Translations under genes and position numbers: made by a program | Part shown: positions 7,967 through 15,842 of the stretch, piece after piece | Numbering within the stretch: the first letter of the stretch is position 1 | How the letters are laid out: each line of letters opens with the position of its first letter | Notes under the pieces: model-generated | Told to the model about the DNA's origin: nothing | Database searches by the model: none | Seen by the model: the letters and a program-made list of their open reading frames with translations, nothing else | Assembly (NCBI GenBank): GCA_028282105.1 | Contig: JANQIO010000118.1 | Span: 1-34,791, forward strand | Source of the DNA: Halieaceae bacterium | GTDB lineage: Bacteria > Pseudomonadota > Gammaproteobacteria > Pseudomonadales > Halieaceae | DNA: 34,791 bases | Direction: 5' to 3'

Positions 7967-9212
7967 CCAGGCCGGTAGCTACCCGCATGGCCGACTGTAC
8001 GGCTGCATCCAGCAGAGGCACGCGCTCTGTCATATAGGCCCCGCACAACCAGAGCCGGTTACCGGGCGCAGCCTGCAGGGCCTGGAGCGACCGGACCGAC
8101 TGGCGGCTGTCGCGGGTGACCACGGGCCGGGTGAAGCTGGCCCTGGCGAGTTCGCGCTCGGCGGGTATATCCACGACCGGGTGCCAGGTCTGGTAGACCG
8201 GGTCCTGGCTACGGAATCTCGAGAAGGCGCGGGTCATGTCCACTGACACCTGTGCCCGCCCGCTGCCAGCTGGCAGGGTGTAGCCCACCGGTGAGCGCGG
8301 TGAGGCGCTGCTGGGCATCACCCGCCCGTCGGTGTGAATACAGAGCTCCGAGCTTTCATAGGGTATGGCCTCCAGCAGGGCGGCATGTTCCGGAAAGGGC
8401 GCCAGCATGGCCGCCGCCTGGTGCGCTTGCGCCGCGACCACCACGTGATCAAATTCTGCGCTGCGGCCGTCGCGTTGTTCGATACGCAGGGTATTGCCGA
8501 CGGGTGACACGCTGGCAATGGGCGCATTGGTTTCCAATCGAGTGCCCTGCAACAGGCGCGGCACAATATTGTCGACCCCGCCTTCGGCATACATCACCCC
8601 GAAGTCATGAATGCCGCCCGCGAGATAGTCGATCATGATGTCGGCGGGATAGTTGAGGACGCTGGCGTAGTCACAGGTACAGGTTACAGAGAGGATGGGT
8701 AGCAGTACCGTGTCGACAAACTCGGCAGCAGTCTGCCGCGCGTCAAGGTACTCGGCGAAGCTGATATCGGCAAAGCTGTCGCCGCAGTGGAGGTCTTGCT
8801 TCACGCGCCGGAAAAACCGCTGGTTCTGCAGCGCCAGTCGCCAGGCACGCGGACTCAGCAAGCTCTCGGGCTTGAGGAAAGCCAGGCTGTACCGACCGGC
8901 GCGCAGCGTGCCGTAGTGCAGCAGAATGCGACCGGCCTCGTCGGCAAACACACCGGCGTGGTCGCTCTCGATGGTCCGCACACCGATGGCCTGGTACAGC
9001 GACAGCAGATTCTGGTAGTAGCCCCGGCAAAAGATGCGCAGGGGAATATCAATCCTGGTGACGCTGCCGCGGCTCTCGTAGTCCACCGCGTAGGCGCCCA
9101 TGCCGGCCCGCGCGCCGGCCTCAAACAGGGTGACCTCGGCCTGCTCACGCAATAGCCAGGCGGTGGACAAGCCGGCGATGCCGGAGCCGATAACGGCAAT
9201 GCGCGGGGTCAT
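7929..9212 (-). CDS. FAD-dependent amine-oxidase-like oxidoreductase
   Basis: A 427-aa flavoprotein beginning MTPRIAVIGSGIAGLSTAWLL, the dinucleotide-binding GxGxxG at residues 9-14, with E31 at the end of strand 2 contacting the ADP ribose. The C-terminal segment NRLWLCGAYMTERVPLLDAAVQSAMRVA, cut here into two readable parts (LWLCGAYM and LLDAAVQSA), is the FAD-binding ending of the flavin-containing amine oxidase / phytoene-desaturase-like superfamily. Related genes are often found beside cyclopropane synthase-type methyltransferases (here the next gene, overlapping by 38 bp), suggesting oxidation or desaturation of a methylated fatty acyl chain. The start ATG has GGGGC upstream and lies only 9 bp from the stop of the BNR protein gene, so all three are likely one transcript. 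A true amine substrate is possible but less supported by context. Confidence 0.88.
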   Translation of the reverse strand: MTPRIAVIGSGIAGLSTAWLLREQAEVTLFEAGARAGMGAYAVDYESRGSVTRIDIPLRIFCRGYYQNLLSLYQAIGVRTIESDHAGVFADEAGRILLHYGTLRAGRYSLAFLKPESLLSPRAWRLALQNQRFFRRVKQDLHCGDSFADISFAEYLDARQTAAEFVDTVLLPILSVTCTCDYASVLNYPADIMIDYLAGGIHDFGVMYAEGGVDNIVPRLLQGTRLETNAPIASVSPVGNTLRIEQRDGRSAEFDHVVVAAQAHQAAAMLAPFPEHAALLEAIPYESSELCIHTDGRVMPSSASPRSPVGYTLPAGSGRAQVSVDMTRAFSRFRSQDPVYQTWHPVVDIPAERELARASFTRPVVTRDSRQSVRSLQALQAAPGNRLWLCGAYMTERVPLLDAAVQSAMRVATGLGAQIPWSHPGGH

Positions 9213-9221
9213 CGGCTGCCC

Positions 9222-12200
9222 CTACAGCGTTGCCTGAATGTCCTCGAACTGCCGGCTGAGCGCGCTCAGTCGCTCCACAGCATCCTGGCCGGGCGCCTGG
9301 TCGGCGTGCTTTAGCATGTCGAACAGGTAGTCGATCTGGTCGATCAGGGTGGGTAGTTGGTAGGTGCCTTCCGCGGTGACCAGTTTTTCCAGGGCGGCAT
9401 CGATAGCGCTGGCGCGGGGGCTGGCGTCATCCACCTCTTCACGCTCAGCTTCCAGCGCCGCCGCCAACCGACGGGCCCGATCCAGCAGGCCGACGGTGTC
9501 GCGCAGGAACACCAGCTGTTGGCTGGCCGTGTCGGCGCTGACGCCGTTGGCGGTGACCCGCGGGTCCATCACCAGCGTCAGTTGCGCCTCGCTGACAGCC
9601 TCACCCACACGCAGCCGCAGCCTGTAGCGACCCGGTGCCGCCAGCGGCCCGTCGTCGAATTGCTCCTCGGCATCCTGGTCATCTTCATCCGGTATCTGCC
9701 AGGCGCCGCGCCAGCGCATATCCCAGTGGAAGCGATTGAGGCCGGTGTTGGCGGTCAGCGTTTCGTTCTCTATGAAGCGCAGACGGTTCATCGCCATGTC
9801 TTCGATCACTTCCACCTCGCCAGCGTCCTCGTCTTCAGCCAGGCTGCGGAATGCGTTGACCAACTCGCCGTCGGCGTCGAGGATTTCCAGCTCTACCCGG
9901 CCATCGACCGAGTCGGGCAGGTAGTAGTCGATGATGGCGGATGCGGGTGGGTACTGGGGCACCGCCTCCGCGTCGATGTTGCGAAAGCCCTGGCGGTAAC
10001 GAATCGCCGCGGCGGGTTCGAACAGGGTGAGCGCCGCCGGAGACTGCGGCCAGGCGGACTGGCGCAGGCTTGCCAGGCTATCCAGCACCCAGAAACCGCG
10101 GCCCATGGTAGACAGCACCAGGTCGCCGCGGTGCAGCTTGATATCGGTGACCGGCGTGACCGGCAGGTTCTGCTGGAAAGACTGCCAGGACTCGCCGTCG
10201 TCAAAGGAGACAAACAGCCCATACTCGGTGCCGGCAAACAACAGCCCCGGGCGCTCGGGGTCTTCCCGCACCACGCGCACAGGATAGTCCTGCGGGATGC
10301 CGTTGCGGCCATTGGTCAACAGGCGCCAGCGCTTGCCGTAGTTCTCGGTTTTATAGATGTAGGGCTTCCAGTCGCCAAGCTGGTAGCGCAGCACGGCGAT
10401 GTAGGCGGACGCCGCATCATGGGGCGAGGGCTCCACCGCATCTACCCGGCCGCCTTTTGGCAGCCCGCGCGGTGTTACGTCGGTCCAGTTCGCGCCGTTG
10501 TCACGGGTGACGTGCACTGGGCCGTCGTTGGCGCCAGTCCAGATCACACCGGCCTGCACCGGGGACTCCCGCAGGGAATACAGGGTGCTGTAGAACTCTT
10601 CGCCAGTGATGTCCCGGGTGATGGGTGATCCGGAAATCACCTGTTTGTCGGCTTCAAAAGCGGTCAGATCCGGTGAGATAGTCTCCCAGGAGCGGCCTTC
10701 GTCGGTGGTGCGATGCACATACTGTGAGCCGTGGTAGACCACCCCGGGGTTGTGCGGCGAGACGTGAATGGGGGCAACCCGCTGGAAGCGGTAGCGCAGC
10801 TCCGCCGGGTTGTGGCCGTACATATCTGCGGCCCCCACGTAGTAGCCCCGCTCGGTGCCAGTGCGTTTGTCGTAGACACCGAAGCGGCCCTTGCAGTTGG
10901 CGTACACGGTGTTGTGGTCACCGGGTTTGGGCACTGCCGGGCCGGTTTCGCAGCCGCCGGTCTCGATCAGCCAGCGCTGGGGGTGTTGGGCGCCGTAGGG
11001 CGCGCGGCTGGGCACGGCGATGGTGGACCAGTTGTCCTGCTGGCCGGCGTACAGCCAGTAGGGATACTGGTCGTCCACTTCCACCTGGTAGAGCTCGGCG
11101 GTCGGCTGGTTGAACTGGGTCGACCAGGTCTCGCCGCCGTTGAAGGTGACGTTGGCGCCGCCGTCATTGGCCTGTATGAACAGGCTCGGGTCCTCGGGGT
11201 TGATCCACATGTCGTGGCTGTCACCGTGGGGTGGCGTCACCTTGCTCCAGCTCTTACCGCCATCTTCGGATTTGTAATAACGCGTGGCCATGACCCAGAC
11301 AATGTCGGGGTTGGTGGGGTCGACGTCGACATTGGTGTAGTAGAACGGCCGGCTGCGAATACCCTTTTTGCTGGAGACCTGTTCAAAGCTCTCGCCCTGG
11401 TCGGTGGAGCGGTACAGGCCGCCCTCATCACCCGGTGCCTCCACCAGCAGGTAGACAATGCTGGAATCCGCGGGAGAAATGGCGAGGTCCATCTTGCCGA
11501 TGGTGCCTTGGGGCAGGCCCGTGGTGATGCGTCGCCAGTTGGCGCCACCGTCAACGGATTTGTAGAGGCCGCCGTCTTCCTGGGTTCCGCCGCTGATGAT
11601 CGTCCAGGGTTTGCGCTCGGCGCGCCAGGCGGTGGCAAACACCACATCCGGGTTGCCGGGCAGCAGTTCCAGGTCCGAGAAGCCCACTGCGGCAGACTTG
11701 TACAGCACCCGCTGCCAGCTCTGGCCGCCGTCGGTGGTTTTGTAGACGCCGCGCTCCGGGTTCGGGTTGAAGGCCTGGCCGATGGCGGCTACCCATACGG
11801 TGTTGTTGCTGCGCGGGTCGATTTCCACCGCGCCGATGTGGCCAGTCTTCTCCAGGCCGACGGCCTCCCAGCTGTCGCCACCGTTCACCGATTTGTAGAC
11901 GCCCTTGCCGGCAATAATATTGCTGCGCAGGCCGTCGGTGCCGGTGCCCACGAAGAGGATGTTGGGGTCGCTCTGGGACACGGCGATATCGCCGATAGAG
12001 GGTGTCTCGAAATAGCCGTCAGAGACGTTGCTCCAGCTTTCCCCGTAGTCGGTGGTTTTCCAGACGCCACCGCCCGAGGCACCCAGGTAGAAAGTGCCAC
12101 GCTCCTTGACGGTGCCTGCCACGGCGGTAACCCGGCCGCCGCGCAGGGGGCCGACATTGCGGTATTCAAGTGCTTCCCAGCCCTCCGCCCGCAGGGGAGC

Positions 12201-12251
12201 GAAAGGCAGCAGGGTCAGAACGATGAGCAGGGTGGGTACGGCGAAGCGCAT
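9222..12251 (-). CDS. Secreted BNR/sortilin-like beta-propeller protein
   Basis: A 1009-aa exported protein: a signal peptide (MRFAVPTLLIVLTLLPFAPLRA), then a long region with about ten Asp-box/BNR repeats of the form S/T-x-D-x-G-x-S/T-W. Examples are WKTTDYGESW, YKSVNGGDSW, YKTTDGGQSW, YKSVDGGANW, YKSEDGGKSW, HRTTDEGRSW, HVTRDNGANW and FVSFDDGESW. They build the propellers of the VPS10/sortilin and photosystem-II-stability-factor-like superfamily. The last 300 residues hold beta-sandwich-like segments (FHWDMRWRGAW, PGRYRLRLRVGE) and an alpha-helical end. Such proteins are common and mostly uncharacterised in marine heterotrophs; some are annotated as glycosidases, but no sialidase or glycosidase active-site residues are evident. 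It probably binds or processes a polymer outside the cytoplasmic membrane. It heads a minus-strand operon with the FAD enzyme 9 bp downstream. Confidence 0.9.
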   Translation of the reverse strand: MRFAVPTLLIVLTLLPFAPLRAEGWEALEYRNVGPLRGGRVTAVAGTVKERGTFYLGASGGGVWKTTDYGESWSNVSDGYFETPSIGDIAVSQSDPNILFVGTGTDGLRSNIIAGKGVYKSVNGGDSWEAVGLEKTGHIGAVEIDPRSNNTVWVAAIGQAFNPNPERGVYKTTDGGQSWQRVLYKSAAVGFSDLELLPGNPDVVFATAWRAERKPWTIISGGTQEDGGLYKSVDGGANWRRITTGLPQGTIGKMDLAISPADSSIVYLLVEAPGDEGGLYRSTDQGESFEQVSSKKGIRSRPFYYTNVDVDPTNPDIVWVMATRYYKSEDGGKSWSKVTPPHGDSHDMWINPEDPSLFIQANDGGANVTFNGGETWSTQFNQPTAELYQVEVDDQYPYWLYAGQQDNWSTIAVPSRAPYGAQHPQRWLIETGGCETGPAVPKPGDHNTVYANCKGRFGVYDKRTGTERGYYVGAADMYGHNPAELRYRFQRVAPIHVSPHNPGVVYHGSQYVHRTTDEGRSWETISPDLTAFEADKQVISGSPITRDITGEEFYSTLYSLRESPVQAGVIWTGANDGPVHVTRDNGANWTDVTPRGLPKGGRVDAVEPSPHDAASAYIAVLRYQLGDWKPYIYKTENYGKRWRLLTNGRNGIPQDYPVRVVREDPERPGLLFAGTEYGLFVSFDDGESWQSFQQNLPVTPVTDIKLHRGDLVLSTMGRGFWVLDSLASLRQSAWPQSPAALTLFEPAAAIRYRQGFRNIDAEAVPQYPPASAIIDYYLPDSVDGRVELEILDADGELVNAFRSLAEDEDAGEVEVIEDMAMNRLRFIENETLTANTGLNRFHWDMRWRGAWQIPDEDDQDAEEQFDDGPLAAPGRYRLRLRVGEAVSEAQLTLVMDPRVTANGVSADTASQQLVFLRDTVGLLDRARRLAAALEAEREEVDDASPRASAIDAALEKLVTAEGTYQLPTLIDQIDYLFDMLKHADQAPGQDAVERLSALSRQFEDIQATL

Positions 12252-12311
12252 GGCGGAGTGTCCAGTGATCGGTAAACGAGAAACGTTATCACCGGTACGC
12301 GGGGAGCGAAA

Positions 12312-12334
12312 GATGCGAGGGCGGCCCTCGCATC
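12312..12334 (-). terminator. Intrinsic terminator after the mipA/ompV-like gene
   Basis: A perfect 10-bp inverted repeat, GATGCGAGGG and CCCTCGCATC, with a 3-base loop, begins 8 bases after the stop of the MipA-like gene (minus strand) and is followed on that strand by TTTC. The T-tract is short but position and stem strength fit a rho-independent terminator. It separates the MipA-like gene from the BNR gene, which must then have its promoter between about 12252 and 12311. Confidence 0.65.
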
Positions 12335-12342
12335 CCTGGATG

Positions 12343-13194
12343 TCAGAACGGGCGCGTGAAGGCCGTCAGGAAGAATAACTGGGTTTCTTCTTCAACAATC
12401 GGGCTGTCGGCGGCGTTGTCGATCAGCCGGCTGGCGCGCAGCAGGGTCGTGACTCGCCACTTGCTCTCCCCCAGGGGCACACTGACCAAGCCCTGCAGGC
12501 CGAGGCGCTCGACGCCGGCATCGGCGTCGTATTCCGCCAGGCCGCTGTCAATGGACTCCTGGGCGCTGACATTGAAAAACGACTCCTTGTAGGTGTCATC
12601 CCCCAGTCGCAGCACCGGGCCGACAGCATAGAACCCGCGCCCGGAGCCGAGGCGTCCGCGGCGATTCAGCGATAGGTCGATGTAGGCACCCTCGTGGCCG
12701 GAGCCCACGTCCTGCGCCAGAGTGGCGGAAGCCACCCAGCGGCGTGTCCCGGCTTCCACGTAGACCCGGGCCTCTACCGAGATGTCGACTTCGTCCAGGC
12801 CATCAATGGAGTCATCGCGCACGTTAAAGCCTGGCGCCAGGGCCGCGCCCACATTGACGAAGCTGCCGGACTCGGCAATACGGCTGCGGTAGAAAAACCC
12901 GCCCAGGCCCTGGGGTACGTTGGCAAAGTATTTGGTGCCTTTGCCGTCCATGTAGCGGAAGTCGAAGTAGGGGATGGGTTGCAGGTTGTAGTCGTCACTG
13001 CCTACGAACTTGGGGTTGGCGATGATGCCCAGCCCCCACTGGTTGCGCCAGCCTGCCTGCTGCATGCCCACGGCACTGGGAACGCCGGTGGCGGCCGCCA
13101 CGGCGGCGCCGTCGGCATCCTGCTGAGCCGCCGCCTGGGAGGCCAGTGACAGCAGTACTGCCGTTAAAAAACCGGTGCGGAGAAAACCAGCCAT
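12343..13194 (-). CDS. MipA/OmpV family outer-membrane protein
   Basis: A 283-aa beta-barrel protein with a signal peptide (MAGFLRTGFLTAVLLSLASQAAAQ). Features of the MipA/OmpV family are visible: an opening strand WGLGIIANPKFVGSDDYNLQPIPYF (the family's GxG....y.GsD....pvP), alternating amphipathic strands through RVYVEAG, VASATLAQDVG, FYAVGPVLRLG and WRVTTLLRASRLI, and a terminal aromatic residue (FTRPF) as for BAM clients. Members act as porins or scaffolds for peptidoglycan enzymes; the specific role here is unknown. AGAGGTAG upstream of the ATG serves as ribosome-binding site. It is bracketed by a terminator on its 3' side and by 116 bp of intergenic sequence on its 5' side, so it is probably monocistronic. 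Confidence 0.9.
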   Translation of the reverse strand: MAGFLRTGFLTAVLLSLASQAAAQQDADGAAVAAATGVPSAVGMQQAGWRNQWGLGIIANPKFVGSDDYNLQPIPYFDFRYMDGKGTKYFANVPQGLGGFFYRSRIAESGSFVNVGAALAPGFNVRDDSIDGLDEVDISVEARVYVEAGTRRWVASATLAQDVGSGHEGAYIDLSLNRRGRLGSGRGFYAVGPVLRLGDDTYKESFFNVSAQESIDSGLAEYDADAGVERLGLQGLVSVPLGESKWRVTTLLRASRLIDNAADSPIVEEETQLFFLTAFTRPF

Positions 13195-13310
13195 TTCGCG
13201 CTACCTCTTACCACTGTGCGATGCATGTCAGGGTGTTACGCAGGCAAGCGTCCGCTGGCCCAACAGAATATGGACAAATTGAGCGCGACCCGGTTGGGAA
13301 GTAGGGGTTC

Positions 13311-13757
13311 CTAGGGGATGGCGGTCGCCTGCCAGGCCACTGCTCGCCATTCGCCGTCGCGTTGTACAAAGGTGCCGGTGTTGAAAAACTCTCGGGTAGG
13401 TGACCCGTCGCGAGGCTCGGCGACCAGTCGAAAGGTCAGCACCGCGGTAGTGCCGTAGAGCTGGATATTGATGTCTTCGCCGCGGTAGCGATTGTCGGCC
13501 AGGCTGGCGGGCTGGGTGCCGGCGGCGAAAGCGGCCATGCGCTCGGGCTTGCCGCTGCGCTGGCCGCTGGACGAGGTATACACCAGTTCCCGCGCCCAGA
13601 ATCGATCGTGTGCCTCAGCCTTGTGGGTGTTGGCCAGAAACGTCTCCAGCACCCCGGTGATGTCTGCGACAGGGTCCGCCGCAGCCGCTCGGCCTGGCAG
13701 CACCAGTAACAACAGCACCAGGGTCATGACAGGGGGTAATCCAGGGCGGGCTTGCAT
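13311..13757 (-). CDS. Secreted NTF2-like (DUF4440/SnoaL-type) protein
   Basis: A 148-aa protein with a signal peptide (MTLVLLLLVLPGRAAA, preceded by a ten-residue basic n-region if the first Met is used) followed by a compact NTF2-like domain: an N-terminal helix VADITGVLETFLANTHKAEAHDRFWARELVYTSS, shown here by its HDRFWARELVYTS core, a strand DINIQLYGTTAVLTFRLVAE and a C-terminal FFNTGTFVQRDGEWRAVAWQAT. This C-terminal pattern (GTfv.rdG.WravawQat) is typical of DUF4440-like nuclear-transport-factor-2 proteins. Location is periplasmic; ligand unknown. It is transcribed divergently from the ChaN lipoprotein gene. Confidence 0.82.
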   Translation of the reverse strand: MQARPGLPPVMTLVLLLLVLPGRAAAADPVADITGVLETFLANTHKAEAHDRFWARELVYTSSSGQRSGKPERMAAFAAGTQPASLADNRYRGEDINIQLYGTTAVLTFRLVAEPRDGSPTREFFNTGTFVQRDGEWRAVAWQATAIP

Positions 13758-13818
13758 GTGTGCTTCCTCGTGGCTGCGGCGGCTTTGTCATAGTACGGAG
13801 CCGGGTACACGGTTGAAA

Positions 13819-13843
13819 ATACGCTTTGGTCGCGTCAGCGTAT
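13819..13843. promoter_or_regulatory. Dyad (possible operator) between divergent genes
   Basis: ATACGCT and AGCGTAT form a perfect 7-bp inverted repeat with an 11-base spacer, placed 33 bases ahead of the chaN-like GTG start and in the divergent promoter region. TTGAAA (13813-13818) immediately precedes it and TATATA (13841-13846) overlaps it, but their 22-base spacing is too long for a standard promoter. A regulator-binding site is plausible. Confidence 0.35.
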
Positions 13844-13875
13844 ATACAGGCCACCTCCCCATACAAGGCAAACTC

Positions 13876-14691
13876 GTGAGAACTCTCGGATTACTGCTGG
13901 CAGCGGCGCTGGCGTCTTCGCTCGCATCCTGCGCCAGTCAGGATGTCAGCGCGGTGGCGCCGGTGTTGGCAGGGGCCGACATCGTCATCCTCGGCGAGGT
14001 TCATGACAATCCCACCCATCATCACAACCAGGCGGCGCTGATCATCGATCTTGCACCCGCCGCCGTGGCATTCGAGATGTTGAGCCCGGCCCAGGCGGCC
14101 ATCGTCAATCGACACAGGGACCGCGGCGATGTGCTGCGCGACGCCCTGGACTGGGGCAGCAGCGGTTGGCCGGACTGGTCCCTGTATCAACCGGTGTTTG
14201 CCGCACTGGGTGACACGCCGGCCTATGGTATGGCGTTGCCGTATGAGGAGGTCAGCCGCGCCGTCAATGAGGGTGCGGCTGCCGTGTTCGGCGATGAGGC
14301 GGGTCGCTTCGGATTGGACACTCCCCTGCCTGTTGCCCAGCAGCAGGCCAGGGAATCTCATCAGCAGGAGTCGCATTGCAATATGCTGCCGGAGTCGATC
14401 CTGGGCGGCATGGTGGAAGCGCAGCGGCTGCGCGATGCCGCGTTTTCTCGCACCACCCTGCAGGCGCTGGCTGAGCGGGGTGGTCCGGTTGTGGTGGTGA
14501 CCGGCACCGGACATGCCCGCGCGGACTGGGGAATGCCGGCGGTATTGCAGGTAGCGGCGCCCGCGGTAAAGGTGGCCAGCCTGGGGCAGTTCGAGGCGGC
14601 GCCGGATACCAGTGCCCCTTTCGATACCTGGCTGGTCGCCACCCCCGCACCCCGCGATGACCCCTGCGCTGCGTTTGCCGGTCGTGAATAA
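13876..14691 (+). CDS. ChaN family lipoprotein
   Basis: A 271-aa lipoprotein of the ChaN (haem-binding, DUF399) family. The signal peptide ends in the lipobox LASC with C19 as the lipidation site. The family core motif ILGEVHDNPTHHHNQA covers E41, H43 and H48-H50, and the C-terminal part has VVVVTGTGHARADWGMPAVL, corresponding to the family's GxGHxxxxxGVP. ChaN of Campylobacter binds stacked haem and is linked to iron uptake; other relatives are uncharacterised. The start is a GTG at 13876 preceded by AAGGCA; the longer opening upstream in the same frame runs through the promoter region and is not credible. The protein ends DDPCAAFAGRE. It stands alone on the plus strand, 88 bp before the thioesterase gene. 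Confidence 0.88.
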   Translation: MRTLGLLLAAALASSLASCASQDVSAVAPVLAGADIVILGEVHDNPTHHHNQAALIIDLAPAAVAFEMLSPAQAAIVNRHRDRGDVLRDALDWGSSGWPDWSLYQPVFAALGDTPAYGMALPYEEVSRAVNEGAAAVFGDEAGRFGLDTPLPVAQQQARESHQQESHCNMLPESILGGMVEAQRLRDAAFSRTTLQALAERGGPVVVVTGTGHARADWGMPAVLQVAAPAVKVASLGQFEAAPDTSAPFDTWLVATPAPRDDPCAAFAGRE

Positions 14692-14779
14692 GCAGCTATC
14701 TTGCAGTTAAGAATGCAGTTCCCGGCGGCAGGGTCAGCATGGGGCCGTACGCAATAACAATAATCTGGGAGTAGTGGAT

Positions 14780-15352
14780 ATGGATGCACAGCTCAAAACC
14801 CCGTCGGATACCGATACCGTGATAACTGAACTGATGGTGCCGGCCTATGCCAACTTTGGCGGCAAGATTCATGGCGGCTACCTGCTATCGATGATGGATA
14901 AGGTGGCCTATGCCTGCGCCACCAAATTTGCCGAGAACTACTGCGTTACCGTGGCGGTGGATGGGGTGGAGTTCCTGCAGCCGGTCGATGTTGGTGACCT
15001 GGTTTCCATGCAGGCGCGGGTGAACTATACCGGTGGCTCTTCGCTGGTAGTGGGTATTCGCGTGATAGCCGAGAACTTCCAGGAAAAATTTGTGAAGCAC
15101 ACCAACACCTCCTACTTCACCATGGTCGCCAAGGATGAGGCAGGCAATGCCGCCCACGTGCCCGGGCTGCGTCTCACGGACACCGAGGATTTGCGGCGCT
15201 ACTCCGAGGTGTTGATGCGCAAGAAGCTCAAGGCCTGGTACCGGGATTCCATGCAGAAGCAGCGCGATGATTTTGACTCGGTGATCCAGGCGGCGAACCT
15301 GGCCGATGAGAATTGTGTGGTGGATATTCCCGGTCTTGGCACCGGTGTATGA
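14780..15352 (+). CDS. Acyl-CoA thioesterase (YciA-like hotdog)
   Basis: A 190-aa hotdog-fold thioesterase. The catalytic helix region ANFGGKIHGGYLLSMMDKVAYACA contains N25, the HGG at 31-33 and D40, the signature of the YciA/BFIT-type acyl-CoA hydrolases; the following VDGVEFLQPVDVGDLVSMQARV is the conserved sandwich strand. A single hotdog domain (about residues 12-125) is followed by a helical, charged C-terminal tail (LMRKKLKAWYRDSMQKQRDDFD) longer than in E. coli YciA. It would hydrolyse acyl-CoAs in the cytoplasm, with roles in fatty-acid recycling. GGGAG (14767-14771) is spaced 8 bases from the ATG at 14780, which is preferred to a GTG at 14774. A strong terminator follows. Confidence 0.92.
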   Translation: MDAQLKTPSDTDTVITELMVPAYANFGGKIHGGYLLSMMDKVAYACATKFAENYCVTVAVDGVEFLQPVDVGDLVSMQARVNYTGGSSLVVGIRVIAENFQEKFVKHTNTSYFTMVAKDEAGNAAHVPGLRLTDTEDLRRYSEVLMRKKLKAWYRDSMQKQRDDFDSVIQAANLADENCVVDIPGLGTGV

Positions 15353-15379
15353 AACGCCGAGGCGATTCCAGCCGTGGAA

Positions 15380-15423
15380 GAGTGGCGCCCTGTGGATCAG
15401 GGCGCGCACTCGATTTGTTTTTC
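15380..15423 (+). terminator. Rho-independent terminator after the thioesterase gene
   Basis: Stem GCGCCCT/AGGGCGC with a 7-base loop, extended by GAGTG/CACTC across a one-base bulge, then a T-rich run GATTTGTTTTTCTG. It starts 28 bases after the thioesterase stop and is among the clearest terminators of the window. It may also stop transcription arriving from the small minus-strand gene. Confidence 0.88.
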
Positions 15424-15446
15424 TGATTTAGCCCCCGTAGCACTCA

Positions 15447-15578
15447 TCAGCCTTCCTTGTCATTGCCAAGGTCGGCGCTGTCATCTGCCCTGTTAGTTTG
15501 CTTGGCATCGATTACGCTCATGGCCATGAACGATCCGAGGATTGCCAGGTTCAGAAAGGGGAGTACTGCGTCGTGCAT
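15447..15578 (-). CDS. Small membrane protein, 43 aa
   Basis: A 43-residue gene starting MHDAVLPFLNLAILGSFMAM and ending in a polar, acidic tail (QTNRADDSADLGNDKEG). One hydrophobic helix (about residues 5-23) predicts a single-pass inner-membrane peptide. The main support for a real gene is the ribosome-binding site: AGGAGG (15592-15587, minus strand) stands 8 bases before the ATG, one of the best Shine-Dalgarno matches in the window. The frame is open further upstream, but those codons lack such a site. A 7-bp dyad, ACACAGC/GCTGTGT (15636-15655), lies about 60 bases upstream and could be a regulatory site. Function is not recognised. Confidence 0.6.
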   Translation of the reverse strand: MHDAVLPFLNLAILGSFMAMSVIDAKQTNRADDSADLGNDKEG

Positions 15579-15635
15579 TGTTACTGCCTCCTGGAAGCTT
15601 GGGTTGTCATTGGTAGTGTCAAAAAACTTCAACAC

Positions 15636-15655
15636 ACACAGCAACTTAGCTGTGT
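15636..15655. promoter_or_regulatory. Dyad upstream of the 43-aa gene
   Basis: ACACAGC and GCTGTGT are perfect 7-bp arms separated by AACTTA, lying between the 43-aa gene (minus) and the DUF885 gene (plus), 58 bases from the start of the former. It could be an operator or part of the 5' leader; no clear -35/-10 pair was found with it. Confidence 0.3.
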
Positions 15656-15842
15656 ATCTGCAATACGCGATGCGCGGATTTACTGGATGCGGTGTGATCA
15701 GTTTTTGAACAGCTCTAGTCCCCAGACGGCCCGGCGTGGCGAGGGAAAACCATCGCTGGGCGGGTCAGCCGCGCGAAGGGCAGCACTCGGCTGTTAACAT
15801 GCGTCGCCAGAACACCACTGTTAGCAACAAGGGAAACCACTC

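Noticed and set aside
10731-12275. A 514-codon open frame antisense to the BNR protein gene
   Set aside because: Val/Gly/Ala/His-rich composition typical of a shadow frame; the minus-strand frame has about ten clear BNR repeats and a signal peptide.
13492-13875. Long N-terminal extension of the ChaN protein in the same frame
   Set aside because: It overlaps the divergent NTF2-like gene and its promoter; the GTG at 13876 opens a proper lipoprotein signal peptide.
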